A stretch of DNA of 35,691 bases from an uncultured Gammaproteobacteria bacterium. Its GTDB lineage: Bacteria; Pseudomonadota; Gammaproteobacteria; Arenicellales; JAANXG01. A program made the translations under genes and the position numbers. This document shows positions 20,081 through 29,317 of the stretch, one piece after another. Under the pieces are notes generated by a model that was not told the DNA's origin, ran no database searches, and worked only from the letters and a program-made list of their open reading frames with translations. Location of the stretch: positions 1-35,691 of the forward strand of contig CAMYMN010000018.1 of NCBI GenBank assembly GCA_947259395.1, given 5' to 3'. How positions within the stretch are numbered: the first letter of the stretch is position 1; every line of letters starts with the position of its first letter.

Positions 20081-21010
20081 ATGTCCCAGGATTATCCTGA
20101 TACACAAACTGTCAGAAAGTATATGCTTGGCCTCCAGGACCGTATCTGCCTTGCATTGCAAGAACACGAGGCGGGAAAGCAATTTTTAGAAGATGCATGG
20201 GAACATGCGGGTGGTGGAGGTGGTGGGCGGTCGCGTGTGTTGTCCGCAGGCACAGTGTGGGAGCAGGCGGGAGTGAACTTTTCTCACGTCAAGGGCCAAC
20301 AATTGCCAGCCGCTGCCACCGCGAAGCGCCCGGAACTCACTGGTCTCAACTTTGAAGCCCTCGGTGTCTCGCTGGTGATCCATCCGTTGAATCCGTACGT
20401 GCCGACTTCACATATGAATATTCGCTGTTTCGTAGCCGGCACCGATCGAGCGGATCCGCTGTGGTGGTTTGGTGGTGGTTTCGATTTGACTCCCTATTAC
20501 GGATTTCGCGAAGATGCCGTCCACTGGCACAAGACAGCGTTTGACGTGTGTAAAGATTTTGGCGATGACGTCTATTCTCATTACAAAAAATGGTGCGACG
20601 AGTATTTTTTCATTCGACACCGTAAAGAGACCCGGGGAGTTGGTGGCTTGTTTTTTGATGACTTGAGTACACCGAACTTCGAACGCTGTTTCGAATTTTT
20701 ACGCAGCGTGGGCGACCACTTTGTGCCGGCGTATTTACCTATAGTAGAGCGTCGTAAACTGATGGAATTTGGCGAACGCGAAAGGGATTGGCAGTTATAT
20801 CGACGGGGCCGCTACGTGGAGTTCAATCTGGTATACGATCGAGGCACTTTGTTCGGTTTGCAGAGCGGGGGCCGCATCGAGTCGATTCTGATGTCGCTAC
20901 CGCCACTGGTGGCGTGGCGTTATAACTATGTACCCCAGCCGGATTCTCCCGAGGCCGACCTGTATGATAATTTTCTCGGCGCGCGAGATTGGCTCGGAGT
21001 AGCTGATTGA
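20081..21010 (+). CDS. hemF: Oxygen-dependent coproporphyrinogen III oxidase
   Basis: Aerobic heme-synthesis step, coproporphyrinogen III to protoporphyrinogen IX. 309 residues, full length. Motifs: [16 protein letters not shown]-like [76 protein letters not shown], and a C-terminal [11 protein letters not shown]. Use of the oxygen-requiring form shows the organism can live aerobically; an oxygen-independent HemN may exist elsewhere. Confidence 0.98.
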   Translation: MSQDYPDTQTVRKYMLGLQDRICLALQEHEAGKQFLEDAWEHAGGGGGGRSRVLSAGTVWEQAGVNFSHVKGQQLPAAATAKRPELTGLNFEALGVSLVIHPLNPYVPTSHMNIRCFVAGTDRADPLWWFGGGFDLTPYYGFREDAVHWHKTAFDVCKDFGDDVYSHYKKWCDEYFFIRHRKETRGVGGLFFDDLSTPNFERCFEFLRSVGDHFVPAYLPIVERRKLMEFGERERDWQLYRRGRYVEFNLVYDRGTLFGLQSGGRIESILMSLPPLVAWRYNYVPQPDSPEADLYDNFLGARDWLGVAD

Positions 21011-21089
21011 TACTGATGACGCAGTCAAGACGCGAGTTCGCCATAGGTTGTCACCTGCTACCTAGCGGCGTTGAGCAGCAACCATTGTT

Positions 21090-22391
21090 GTGACGTTTTT
21101 GTACACTCCCCTTCTGTATCTGTTTTTGCCGGTTCTATTGCTCCGGCTGCTGTGGCGCGGTTTCAAAAATCCCGAGTACTGGCACCGTTGGCGGGAACGA
21201 TTTGGATTTATTGAGCCGTTGCAACAACCGGTGGATGTCTGGGTGCATGCGGTCTCCGTGGGAGAAGTACGCGCCGCTGAGCCCCTGGTGAATACGCTGC
21301 TTGATAAAGCTAAATCGATCAACCTCTTGGTCACAACGATGACGCCCACCGGCTCCACGCAGGTTCGCCAATGTTTCGGTGATCGAGTGCACCATTGTTA
21401 CGTTCCCTACGACTATCCGGCGGCGGTAAATCGCTTTATTGATAGAACCCGGCCGCATCTCGCGGTGTTTATGGAGACTGAGATGTGGCCGAACATCATT
21501 CGTCTATGTTCGCGACGAGCAATACCCCTGTTATTTGCAAATGTACGCTTGTCTGAAAAATCGTTTTTTCGTTATCAGCGAGTGGTGGGATTCATGGGGC
21601 CGGTTTTGCGATTGGCGTCCGGATTTGCGGTGCAAACAAACTCCGATGCCGAACGTTTAAAGCGATTGGGTGCGCGTGAGGACTCGGTGCGTGTCACTGG
21701 TAGTATCAAATTTGATGTTAGATTGCCTCCCAGTCTGATAGAGGTGGCCAAGGTGTTGCGTCGTGAATGGGGATCGGATCGCTTGGTGTGGATTGCCGCC
21801 AGCACCCACGAAGGTGAGGACGAGATCATATTGGCAGCGTTTGCAGCGCTGAAACAAAAACATCCCAAGCTACTACTCGTCATTGTGCCGCGTCACCCAG
21901 AGCGATTCGCTGCCGTAACTCGGCTATGTCACCGCGCCGGATTCGAGACAGTGTTACGTAGCCAACAGGGCGGATCGTTGAGTGGCGACGTGGATATTTT
22001 TGTCGGTGACTCGATGGGCGAGTTGACTCTATTCTATGCGGCGTCTGACATTGCCTTCGTTGGCGGCAGTCTGGTGCAAGCGGGTGGACACAACGTACTG
22101 GAACCATGTGCGCTCGGATTGCCAGTTGTATTTGGTCCGCACATGTTTAATTTTCAGGAGATTGGTGAGCGCACATTGGAGCACGAGGCCGGTATGCGAG
22201 TGGGCAATAAAGTAGAATTAACTGCGGCTATTGATCGTTATCTTGCGGACCCGAACCTGCGATTCAAAGCCGGCGAAGCGGGCAAAACGTTTGTAACAGA
22301 GAACCGAGGTGCGCTCCAGAAAACACTTAACCTGTTGGCAAATTACGTTCCGCAGCTGAGCAGCGACGAACCGGAGCGCGGTAAACGGTGA
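21090..22391 (+). CDS. waaA: Kdo transferase (lipid A glycosyltransferase)
   Basis: Transfers Kdo from CMP-Kdo to lipid IVA in LPS core assembly, at the cytosolic face of the inner membrane. Starts with GTG at 21090 and is 433 residues. A membrane anchor is at about 3-20. The GT30 domain has HAVSVGEVRAAEPLV with the catalytic Glu, ETEMWPN, NVRLSEKSFFRYQ, and the C-terminal nucleotide-sugar site GGSLVQAGGHNVLEP. Shows a Gram-negative envelope. The stop codon is 3 nt from the inverted-repeat element. Confidence 0.97.
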   Translation: MTFLYTPLLYLFLPVLLLRLLWRGFKNPEYWHRWRERFGFIEPLQQPVDVWVHAVSVGEVRAAEPLVNTLLDKAKSINLLVTTMTPTGSTQVRQCFGDRVHHCYVPYDYPAAVNRFIDRTRPHLAVFMETEMWPNIIRLCSRRAIPLLFANVRLSEKSFFRYQRVVGFMGPVLRLASGFAVQTNSDAERLKRLGAREDSVRVTGSIKFDVRLPPSLIEVAKVLRREWGSDRLVWIAASTHEGEDEIILAAFAALKQKHPKLLLVIVPRHPERFAAVTRLCHRAGFETVLRSQQGGSLSGDVDIFVGDSMGELTLFYAASDIAFVGGSLVQAGGHNVLEPCALGLPVVFGPHMFNFQEIGERTLEHEAGMRVGNKVELTAAIDRYLADPNLRFKAGEAGKTFVTENRGALQKTLNLLANYVPQLSSDEPERGKR

Positions 22392-22394
22392 TTG

Positions 22395-22663
22395 ACCCGT
22401 ATATTGTACCAAGGCGCCCCTCTCATTTTCACAGCACACAGTGGAAACGACCGTCGCGACTCGTCGGAGAAATGACTAGATTCAACTCTACAGGATTTTT
22501 GGGAAGAATAGGGGTGGGTCTATCCCGGCGCTGGCTCGGTCTTGAACGCCTGGACTTGCGCTTCACTCAATCCATAGCCACGGCTATGCATTTCGTTCAA
22601 GCCCGGCGTCCAGCCGCCCAATCCATTCGCCATCATCCGGGATCCTTGGTGCAATATACGGGT
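22395..22663. mobile_element. 269-bp MITE-like element with 20-bp terminal inverted repeats
   Basis: Left end ACCCGTATATTGTACCAAGG (22395-22414) is repeated in inverse orientation at 22644-22663 with one mismatch (T/C at base 13). It fills the whole waaA to HAD-gene gap: 3 nt from the waaA stop and 8 nt before the HAD-gene ATG. Inside are a hairpin CATAGCC-AC-GGCTATG (22573-22588), a pair CTTGAACG (22541-22548) and CGTTCAAG (22594-22601), and a short minus-strand frame. No transposase is present and I see no clear target duplication (flanks ATTG and TAGA), so it is non-autonomous or decayed. The parent family is unknown. Confidence 0.75.
22520..22636 (-). CDS. Small 38-residue reading frame within the element
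   Basis: On the minus strand, an ATG at 22636 is preceded by AAGGA six bases upstream, part of the right terminal repeat. It opens a frame of 38 codons, starting MMANGLGGWTPGLNEMHSRG and ending FKTEPAPG. The product is polar with no membrane segment or cysteine. I do not recognise it. It may be a real small gene carried by the element, the N-terminal remnant of a lost transposase-side gene, or chance. Confidence 0.35.
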   Translation of the reverse strand: MMANGLGGWTPGLNEMHSRGYGLSEAQVQAFKTEPAPG

Positions 22664-22671
22664 TAGACTGC

Positions 22672-23469
22672 ATGCAACCACTCGACTCGTTGCCGGTAGA
22701 TGTTCTGTGTCGTATTCGCGGCGTGTTGTTTGACATCGACGATACGCTGACTACCGATGGTCAGTTATCGGCCAAGTCTTACAACGCCATGGAGCGGCTG
22801 CATCAGAGAAGATTTAACGTGATACCGATCACCGGCCGACCAGCCGGTTGGTGCGATCATATCGCGCGCATGTGGCCAGTAGATGCGGTCGTGGGCGAGA
22901 ACGGTTCGTTTTATTTTCGATACAACCGTATTGATCAACGGTTGGACAAACGATTTTCTGTGGACGATGAACATCGTTCTGATAACCGACGCCGATTACA
23001 GGAGTTGGGAAACGTCATCTTGTCTGAAGTGCCCGGCTGTGCCCTCGCCTCCGAGCAGAGGTATCGGGAGTCAGATCTTGCGATTGATTATTGTGAAGAC
23101 GTCGTCCCGCTGGGTGAAACCGATATCGCGCACATCGTACAACTTTTTCACCAGGCCGGCGCCAATGCTAAAGTAAGTTCCATTCATGTGAATGGCTGGT
23201 TTGGCGATTACGATAAGCTCACGATGACCCGCAGGTTGATGGCGGAGTGTTTTGGCGTCGACCTGGATGCAGAGCGTGAACGGTACTTGTTTGTGGGGGA
23301 CTCACCCAACGACGCACCGATGTTCGCTTATTTTCCCAACAGTATCGGGGTGGCAAATGTCGTAGATTTTGGTGACCAGATTTCTTCCCAGCCGGCCTAT
23401 GTCACCAAGCAACGCTGTGGTGCTGGATTTGTGGAAGTGGTGGACAGCCTATTATCGTGTGGAGAATAA
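22672..23469 (+). CDS. HAD-superfamily phosphatase (Cof-like, IIB)
   Basis: Predicted cytosolic phosphatase of the sugar-phosphate/mannosylglycerate-phosphatase type; substrate unknown. The 265 residues contain motif I FDIDDTLT (nucleophile Asp), motif II in PITGRPAGWC, a cap domain (about 85-190), and motif III/IV GDSPNDAPMFAYFPNSIGVANV. No convincing ribosome site precedes the ATG, because the inverted-repeat element ends 8 nt upstream. It converges with the phn operon with 6 nt between stops. Confidence 0.88.
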   Translation: MQPLDSLPVDVLCRIRGVLFDIDDTLTTDGQLSAKSYNAMERLHQRRFNVIPITGRPAGWCDHIARMWPVDAVVGENGSFYFRYNRIDQRLDKRFSVDDEHRSDNRRRLQELGNVILSEVPGCALASEQRYRESDLAIDYCEDVVPLGETDIAHIVQLFHQAGANAKVSSIHVNGWFGDYDKLTMTRRLMAECFGVDLDAERERYLFVGDSPNDAPMFAYFPNSIGVANVVDFGDQISSQPAYVTKQRCGAGFVEVVDSLLSCGE

Positions 23470-23475
23470 GCGAAT

Positions 23476-24288
23476 TTACGTAATTCGTTTGCGAACTGTG
23501 GCGGATACGAGTTCGCTGATCAGCACGATGCCGAAAATCGCGATCAACATTACCGACACTTCGTGCCAAGCGAACTGATTGATCGACGAATAGAGCATGA
23601 TGCCAATGCCGCCGGCGCCCACGAAGCCCAATACCGTCGATTCGCGAATATTGATATCCCATCGGTAAACAATGGTGCCGTAAATCACCGGCAGTACTTG
23701 GGGGATCACACCGACCATCAACACCTGTAGCCGTGAAGCCCCGGTGGCCTCGATGGCCTCGGTGGTACCGCGATCTATTTCCTCGATAGACTCGGCAATC
23801 AATTTCCCAACGAAGCCGACGGATCGTGCGGCAATGGACCAGATCCCCGCCATGGGTCCGGGGCCGAAGATCGCGACAAAGATCAATCCCCATACTACGG
23901 TGTTGACCGAGCGTGACGCGACCAAGATGAACCGGCCGACAAACCAGGTGGCTGCGTTGGGGGTGGTATTGCGTGCCGCCAGAAACGCGATTGGCAGTGC
24001 GAACAATACCGTAATCGCCGTACCTAGGGTGGCAATGTGAATGGTTTCGATGAGCGGGCCGGCGATATCGGCAAAAAATTCCCAATACGGCGGAACCATG
24101 CGCGTAATCAAATCGGCTGCTTGTTCGTGGGCGTCGAGGAAATAAAACCACGGAATCTCTAAACGTTTAAGCGACCAAACCGCGATAAAAACGATGCCGA
24201 TGAACCAGGCGTAACGAACCAGGTTTTCTTTGGGAGTGAAACGCTTCCACACCTGTGGGTATTTACGCGCGTGTTCCGCGGGCGTCAT
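23476..24288 (-). CDS. phnE: Phosphonate-type ABC transporter permease PhnE (second)
   Basis: Inner-membrane permease of the phosphonate/phosphite import family. Start at 24288 ([17 protein letters not shown]), overlapping the stop of the first permease gene; a start at 24309 is possible but longer. 270 residues with about six hydrophobic segments and the ABC-permease EAA region ESIEEIDRGTTEAIEATGAS. Paired with the first PhnE to form a heterodimer. Confidence 0.93.
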   Translation of the reverse strand: MTPAEHARKYPQVWKRFTPKENLVRYAWFIGIVFIAVWSLKRLEIPWFYFLDAHEQAADLITRMVPPYWEFFADIAGPLIETIHIATLGTAITVLFALPIAFLAARNTTPNAATWFVGRFILVASRSVNTVVWGLIFVAIFGPGPMAGIWSIAARSVGFVGKLIAESIEEIDRGTTEAIEATGASRLQVLMVGVIPQVLPVIYGTIVYRWDINIRESTVLGFVGAGGIGIMLYSSINQFAWHEVSVMLIAIFGIVLISELVSATVRKRIT

Positions 24289-25094
24289 CGCAACTTCTCC
24301 CGCACCCAATTACTGAAAAACTCACCGATAAACACTAACACCACGATAGTGAGCAGTATCGCGAGACTGAAATCATAGTCGTAGCGGGAGAAGCTCGCTG
24401 CCAGCACCTGCCCGATACCCCCCGCGCCCACGATGCCGACCACGGTCGAATGGCGAATGTTGGCATCGAGGCGGTAGATGGAGACACCTAAATAGCGTGG
24501 CAACATCTGTGGTTGAACTGCGTACAACAACAACTTGGGGAAGCTCGCGCCGGTAGCCTTAATCGCTTCGAGCTGGCCGGGCGGCATGTTCTCGATGTCC
24601 TCGGCCAGCATCTTGCCGATGAAACTCATGCTTGCGACCACCAAGGTGAGAACACCGGCGAGTGGCCCGAAACCGAAGATCTTGACGAAGAAGATAGCGA
24701 TAATCACTTCGTGAAAGGTGCGGCTAATCCCGAGTAGGGCGCGGCCCAACAGATACACAGGCAGCGGAACCAGGTTCCGAGCCGCAATCAATCCGAGTGG
24801 AATTGACAACAGCATGCCGAAAACACTGGCGGCAAGGGCCATCTGTACACTCTCCCGCACCCCTTTGTAGAGCAATTCCCAACGGCTGAAGTCTGGCGGG
24901 AACATGCGCGAGAACATATCCGCGGCCCGCGGCAGGCCCTGTCCGGCCCGGCCCCAGTCGATATTCAAGGACATCAACGGCACCAGCCCGGGGGTCAGCG
25001 AGCACACGAAGTAAACGACCACCAGGGACAATAATCCATAGCGAATCCATGGATTGACGATCAATTTTGGGGGGCGCCAGACCCGTGCGCTCAT
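24285..25094 (-). CDS. phnE: Phosphonate-type ABC transporter permease PhnE (first)
   Basis: 269-residue PhnE-family permease with about six membrane segments. The EAA loop reads [20 protein letters not shown] and is followed by the family stretch [16 protein letters not shown]. It overlaps phnC by four bases upstream and the second permease gene downstream, so all are translationally coupled. Confidence 0.93.
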   Translation of the reverse strand: MSARVWRPPKLIVNPWIRYGLLSLVVVYFVCSLTPGLVPLMSLNIDWGRAGQGLPRAADMFSRMFPPDFSRWELLYKGVRESVQMALAASVFGMLLSIPLGLIAARNLVPLPVYLLGRALLGISRTFHEVIIAIFFVKIFGFGPLAGVLTLVVASMSFIGKMLAEDIENMPPGQLEAIKATGASFPKLLLYAVQPQMLPRYLGVSIYRLDANIRHSTVVGIVGAGGIGQVLAASFSRYDYDFSLAILLTIVVLVFIGEFFSNWVREKLR

Positions 25095-25915
25095 CCGGCT
25101 GCCGATTCTCGCTCAAGCGCGTCGCGATCCTTGCCGTTGCTCCGGTCAGCGGCGCGTTTTCGAATAGTCTTGCTCCAGTCTTCCTCGCCGTATATATCAT
25201 TCAATACCGCCGGTGTGAGTGCATCGGCGGCGCCGTCGAATGCAATCACGCCACCGGCGAGCCCCACGATCCGATCGGCAAAACCCTGCGCAAGGTTGAC
25301 GTCATGGATGTTGACGACAGCTGGGGTACCCTGTTCGTGGGCGAGTTCGCACAGCAACCGCATGATCTGCCGCGCCGTCTTCGGGTCGAGACTGGCGGTG
25401 GGCTCGTCTACCAGCAGCAGATCCGGCTGCTGCATGAGCGCGCGGGCAATACCCACGCGCTGTCGTTGACCACCGGATAACGCATCGGCACGGGTGTTGT
25501 GATAACCATCCAGACCGACCCGTTTTAACAATTCGAAGGCGCGGGAGATATCCTGCGGTGGATACTTACGGCGATAGGCCTGCCAAAAGCTGACATAGCC
25601 AAGACGTCCCGAAAGCACGTTCTCCATCACCGTCAGCCGCTCCACCAGGTTGTACTCCTGAAAGATCATTCCCATGCGGCGGCGGGCCCTGCGCAGGGCA
25701 CGGCGGGACAAGGCAGTGACATCGGTATCCTTGAGCAGGACGCGTCCGGAGGTCGGTTCGACGAGCCGGTTGATACACCGAATCAAGGTGCTCTTGCCGG
25801 CTCCCGACGAGCCGATGACCGCTACGACTTGCGGTTGATCGACCTGCAGATTGACGCCCCCCAGGGCCTGTTCGCCGCTGGGATAGACCTTTACCAGATC
25901 TGTGATCGAGAGCAT
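25091..25915 (-). CDS. phnC: Phosphonate-type ABC transporter ATP-binding protein PhnC
   Basis: ATPase driving the importer. 274 residues: Walker [11 protein letters not shown]-loop MIFQEYNLV, signature [15 protein letters not shown], Walker [14 protein letters not shown], switch His in VNIHDVNLA. The tail after residue 245 is polar and charged. It follows phnD across a 44-nt gap holding a strong hairpin. Confidence 0.96.
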   Translation of the reverse strand: MLSITDLVKVYPSGEQALGGVNLQVDQPQVVAVIGSSGAGKSTLIRCINRLVEPTSGRVLLKDTDVTALSRRALRRARRRMGMIFQEYNLVERLTVMENVLSGRLGYVSFWQAYRRKYPPQDISRAFELLKRVGLDGYHNTRADALSGGQRQRVGIARALMQQPDLLLVDEPTASLDPKTARQIMRLLCELAHEQGTPAVVNIHDVNLAQGFADRIVGLAGGVIAFDGAADALTPAVLNDIYGEEDWSKTIRKRAADRSNGKDRDALERESAAG

Positions 25916-25927
25916 CGGGATGAGAGG

Positions 25928-25951
25928 GGCGGCGTCCCGAAGGACGCCGCC
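25928..25951 (-). repeat. UUCG-loop hairpin between phnD and phnC
   Basis: A perfect 10-bp GC-rich stem (25928-25937 with 25942-25951) closes over four bases that read TTCG on the transcribed minus strand, the very stable UUCG tetraloop. It lies just after the phnD stop and before the phnC start. No T run follows, so it is not a terminator. Likely a 3'-end stabiliser that raises binding-protein over ATPase/permease levels, as known for REP hairpins in ABC operons. Confidence 0.75.
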
Positions 25952-25959
25952 GCTGGCGA

Positions 25960-26985
25960 TCAGCCGCTCTTTTTCTTTTTCTTCTTTTTCTTGAGCTTCA
26001 AACCTTTCAATGCATCCTGGGTATACACTACACCGTTTTCTTTCTGGATCAAACGTATCGGTTGCCAGTGCTCCTGGAAGGTGATAGGACAGAATTTATC
26101 CGCTTGTTTACCGAACTCTTTATGCAAACCACTGCCTTTCCAGTCGAAACTCAGAAACGCGTCGCGAACTTTCTTCTGGAGATCGGGATGCAGGTTGTGC
26201 ACAATCCCATAAGACGTGGTCGGAAACGACTGTGATTCCCAGATAATGCGCAAATCGTTCTTGTTGACAACCCCTTTGGTGACCATTCGATCGAGCACGC
26301 TGGATGCGATCGGTGCCGCATCGTAATCCTTGTTCGCAACACCCATGATCGAATTATCGTGTTTTCCGGAGTAGGTCACTTTGTAATCGACATCGGGAGT
26401 CACGCCCATATCCTTGAATAGCGCGCGGGGTGCCTGATTGCCGGAATTCGACGATGGCGTGACGTGGGCAATCTTGCGCCCTTTCATATCTTTGACTTCC
26501 TTGATGCCGCTGTCCTTGTGAGTAATCAGTTGCAGCTTGTATCCGAACGTGCCGTCGCCTTTACACATGATGGAAAACGGTACGTAACCGGCTAGATTCA
26601 CGCCAAAAACCGTCGGTCCCGTGGATATGCCCGCCACGTGCAGACGGCCCGAGCGCATTGCCTCCACTTGTGCGGCGTAAGACTCGGCGCCGTACCACTT
26701 GACCGACTTTCCGGTTTTTTTCGCCAGGTAATCCATGAATTCGGTGAACACATTCTCATAGACGGAAGGGTCCTCAACCGGGGTATACGAGAAGATCAAT
26801 ACATCAGGGTCTAACCATTGGTTCGAATCCGTGGGGGTATCGGCGACGAGATCGCCGTTGTTATCGCAATAGCGAACATCGAGGTCTCCGCGGCTCTTGC
26901 ATTCCTCAGCTGATGCACCGAAGGGCACAAGAAGCAACGCGGCGAGTAACACAAACGGCAAATTTGGTATTGCGGATCTCAACAT
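25960..26985 (-). CDS. phnD: Phosphonate-type periplasmic binding protein PhnD
   Basis: Substrate-binding protein of the transporter, periplasmic. The start at 26985 is set by a strong ribosome site GGAGGAGA, giving 341 residues with a signal peptide ending ASA-E (about residue 26). PhnD-like core: [49 protein letters not shown]. An upstream in-frame ATG at 27027 is less likely. The C-terminus is odd: after KLKK come eight consecutive lysines in all, then SG. No C-P lyase genes are nearby, so the ligand (phosphonate, phosphite or another oxyanion) is not settled. Confidence 0.93.
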   Translation of the reverse strand: MLRSAIPNLPFVLLAALLLVPFGASAEECKSRGDLDVRYCDNNGDLVADTPTDSNQWLDPDVLIFSYTPVEDPSVYENVFTEFMDYLAKKTGKSVKWYGAESYAAQVEAMRSGRLHVAGISTGPTVFGVNLAGYVPFSIMCKGDGTFGYKLQLITHKDSGIKEVKDMKGRKIAHVTPSSNSGNQAPRALFKDMGVTPDVDYKVTYSGKHDNSIMGVANKDYDAAPIASSVLDRMVTKGVVNKNDLRIIWESQSFPTTSYGIVHNLHPDLQKKVRDAFLSFDWKGSGLHKEFGKQADKFCPITFQEHWQPIRLIQKENGVVYTQDALKGLKLKKKKKKKKSG

Positions 26986-27063
26986 GATTCTCCTCCGTTT
27001 CAGCCTGGGTTGATCATACAAATTCATCGACTGATTGAGCGCCGATGTTCCTAAATTTTTGCC

Positions 27064-27092
27064 ACTGTATGCTTGTTGCCGGAATCCTGCAA
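27064..27092 (-). promoter_or_regulatory. Candidate promoter of the phn operon
   Basis: On the minus strand TTGCAG (27087-27092) and TACAGT (27064-27069) are 17 bases apart, about 75 nt before the phnD start. Assigned by eye. Confidence 0.35.
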
Positions 27093-27151
27093 CTACAGTT
27101 GGCCCGACATCGCGCCACCAAGAATATTTAAGACAGTGCTCTGTGTGTCGC

Positions 27152-27616
27152 TTAATGGACGGTTACGTCTACGTCCGCATCTTCGTCCTCGGATTGTCTC
27201 TGTTGCAGGTTAAGCAGGGTCTCCGGGGTGGGTGATGCATGATGCAGAATTATCCGCCAACCTCTGTTGGTGCGGCGATAGACATTGGTGGCATGGATGG
27301 TGAATTGCGGTTCTTGTTCGTTGGCAAGATATATATTCTCGTTGACATAATGGATGGCGATTGTGTCGCCGTCTATGCGGCGCTGCTTAGTGAGCCGCAA
27401 CCGAATCGGCGGTGAGTTCTGTAGAATCTGGGTCCAGCTTTCGCGGATTTGCTCATGCCCTTCCAGGCGCGGGCCCTGCGGATGTATGCAAACAATGTCG
27501 TCTTCGTCGGACCAAACCGCCATCATGGCAGCAAGATCGTTGGCTTGAAATGCGCGGTAAAACTCACTTTCGGCCTGATCCGCGCTCGCCAAGTTCAATG
27601 TCTCTATTGCAACCAT
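27152..27616 (-). CDS. SnoaL-like / DUF4440 protein
   Basis: 154-residue protein with the NTF2/SnoaL (ketosteroid-isomerase-like) fold signature: FYRAFQANDLAAMMAVWSDE, ICIHPQGP-like CIHPQGPRLEGHEQIRESW, and the C-terminal TNVYRRTNRGWRIILHHAS. Function unknown. I choose ATG 27616 (MVAIETLNLASADQ), which overlaps the tolC stop by 13 nt; a longer frame to 27679 lies inside tolC. Likely the last gene of the pcm-tolC unit. Confidence 0.85.
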   Translation of the reverse strand: MVAIETLNLASADQAESEFYRAFQANDLAAMMAVWSDEDDIVCIHPQGPRLEGHEQIRESWTQILQNSPPIRLRLTKQRRIDGDTIAIHYVNENIYLANEQEPQFTIHATNVYRRTNRGWRIILHHASPTPETLLNLQQRQSEDEDADVDVTVH

Positions 27617-29013
27617 GTGCCGGCTCTCTGCAGGTCCTCTTCGCTTAGCGTGCCGACTACTTGCTTTAGCCGCAGCCAATTCAAGATGTAATCGTAACGC
27701 GCCTGGAGATAGTCGCGCTTGGCCTCGAACAGGTCACGCTGTGCATCGAGAACCTCCAGGTTGGTGTTGAGTCCGGCCGCAAATCCCTCTTGCTTTCCCT
27801 CCACTGCACTTTCACTGGCGGTGACCGCCCGATCCAGCGCGCCCACCTGCCGAATGCTGCCGGTGACGTCCTGAAATGCCGCGCGAACGTTACGGTCCGC
27901 GGCCCGGCGCGCAGTCTCTACTTGTCGCAGCGCGACGTCATAGCGCAGCCGCGCCTCCTCGGTTCGTGACACGACGGCGCCGCCTTGAACCAAGGGTATG
28001 CTCAGCTGCAGTATCGCATCGGTGAAGGTTGTCTCGCGGCCGGGGCCAGAGATACTACCGTTCGCGTCCTGGAATTCATGGGACACGATGAAGTCCAGGG
28101 CAGGATAATGTCCAGCCCGTTGACGACGTATCTCTTGCTCGGCGACGTTCGCATTCTGTTGACCCACCGCAAGTTCCAAATTGCCGTGAAGTGCCGATGC
28201 GATCCAATATTGGACGTCGTCGGGCTCGGGGCCTGTCAGCGGTGCGTCGGGTCTGAGGATACGCAAACGGTCCGGCACCTGGCCAATGAGTTCGGCTAAC
28301 GACTGATATGCGTCGGCGAGGGTGCTGCGGGCGGTGACTTCTGCGGCTTCAGCGACGCGGAATCGCGCTTCCGCCTGATACAGGTCGGTGGTGGTTCCGA
28401 GCCCGACTTGTAGTCGTTCATCGGCGAGTTCCAACTGTCGCGACAGTGCGGTGCGCTCGGCAACGGCGACTTCGAGATTGTCCTGCGCCGCAAGCACCAG
28501 CAAGTAACGCGTCGTTACGCGCACGATTAAAGATTGCTTGGCGATGTCGAACTGTAATTCAGCGACCTTTGCCTGTGATTGGGCCTGGCGATATTCCAGT
28601 ATCTTGCCCCGATCATATACGGGCTGCTGCAACGACAAGCTATAGCCATCAGAATTGAAGTTGCCGGAGCCTTGAACGATGAACGGTTGGCCCGGGGCGT
28701 CGATCTCGTCGCGATTTCGCGCGTACGCGACATCGGCGCTCAAACTTGGTAGCAAAGGTGCGCGTGCCTGCTTCACTTTCTGCAGATCAGCCTGATAGGT
28801 CAAAGCGTCCGCCTGAAATGTGGGATCGTGGTTAACGGCCAATGAATAGATTTCCCACAGTCCCATGCTGCTCCCGGTTTTACCCTCTTGACTGGTGACC
28901 TGCACAATCACGGTGTCGTAGTTGAGATTGAGGGCCACGTCAACGGCGTGTCCCGTTGTCGCTAGTGGCGGCAACGTGACCAACAAAATGATGCAGATGA
29001 GCCTTGTCAACAT
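27604..29013 (-). CDS. tolC: TolC-family outer-membrane protein
   Basis: Outer-membrane channel of type I secretion and efflux systems. 469 residues. Signal peptide (about 1-23, ending GHA-V), then an extra 30-residue segment before the repeat starting MGLWEIYSLAVNHDPTFQAD. Two structural repeats follow, with helical heptads such as QVKQARAPLLPSLSADVAY and the conserved C-terminal GLNTNLEVLDAQRDLFEAKRDYLQARYDYI. The pcm-tolC order is common in gammaproteobacteria. Confidence 0.95.
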   Translation of the reverse strand: MLTRLICIILLVTLPPLATTGHAVDVALNLNYDTVIVQVTSQEGKTGSSMGLWEIYSLAVNHDPTFQADALTYQADLQKVKQARAPLLPSLSADVAYARNRDEIDAPGQPFIVQGSGNFNSDGYSLSLQQPVYDRGKILEYRQAQSQAKVAELQFDIAKQSLIVRVTTRYLLVLAAQDNLEVAVAERTALSRQLELADERLQVGLGTTTDLYQAEARFRVAEAAEVTARSTLADAYQSLAELIGQVPDRLRILRPDAPLTGPEPDDVQYWIASALHGNLELAVGQQNANVAEQEIRRQRAGHYPALDFIVSHEFQDANGSISGPGRETTFTDAILQLSIPLVQGGAVVSRTEEARLRYDVALRQVETARRAADRNVRAAFQDVTGSIRQVGALDRAVTASESAVEGKQEGFAAGLNTNLEVLDAQRDLFEAKRDYLQARYDYILNWLRLKQVVGTLSEEDLQRAGTWLQ

Positions 29014-29317
29014 GGTGCTGTGCTTCGCGCAGGATATGATTTTAGGGTTGGCTGCACAGGCCGAGACCTTTAGTTTAGCGATTTACCGTAGGATTTGTTA
29101 GTAACATTAATAAAGCGCCATCCCGGCTTTGATATCTCGTTTCACCGAGTAGCGTAAGTGCGTGCTAAAGTGGCACCGGAAGCGTCGTACCTTGGACATA
29201 CCCTGATTTGACCTGGTATTTACGCAGCAAGTTTTGGCGCCGAGCCAATCAACTGCACAGTAATTCAACGTAGCCCCACCAGTGAGTACCCGGGTTGAGC
29301 GGCGTTGCCGTTGTGCT
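29014..29317 (-). other. Gene-free pcm-tolC intergenic region
   Basis: 304 nt with no convincing gene. A frame ending at 29107 (tail YSVKRDIKAGMALY) has no usable ribosome site. No clear promoter of tolC could be read, so tolC may be transcribed from the pcm promoter. Confidence 0.5.

Noticed and set aside
22388..22666. 92-codon plus-strand frame through the inverted-repeat element
   Set aside because: Begins in the waaA stop codon and simply translates the element and both terminal repeats.
27126..27136. Half Pho-box-like CTGTCTTAAAT on the minus strand upstream of phnD
   Set aside because: The second half-site does not match and it lies over 30 bases upstream of the candidate -35 box, so phosphate control is not supported.
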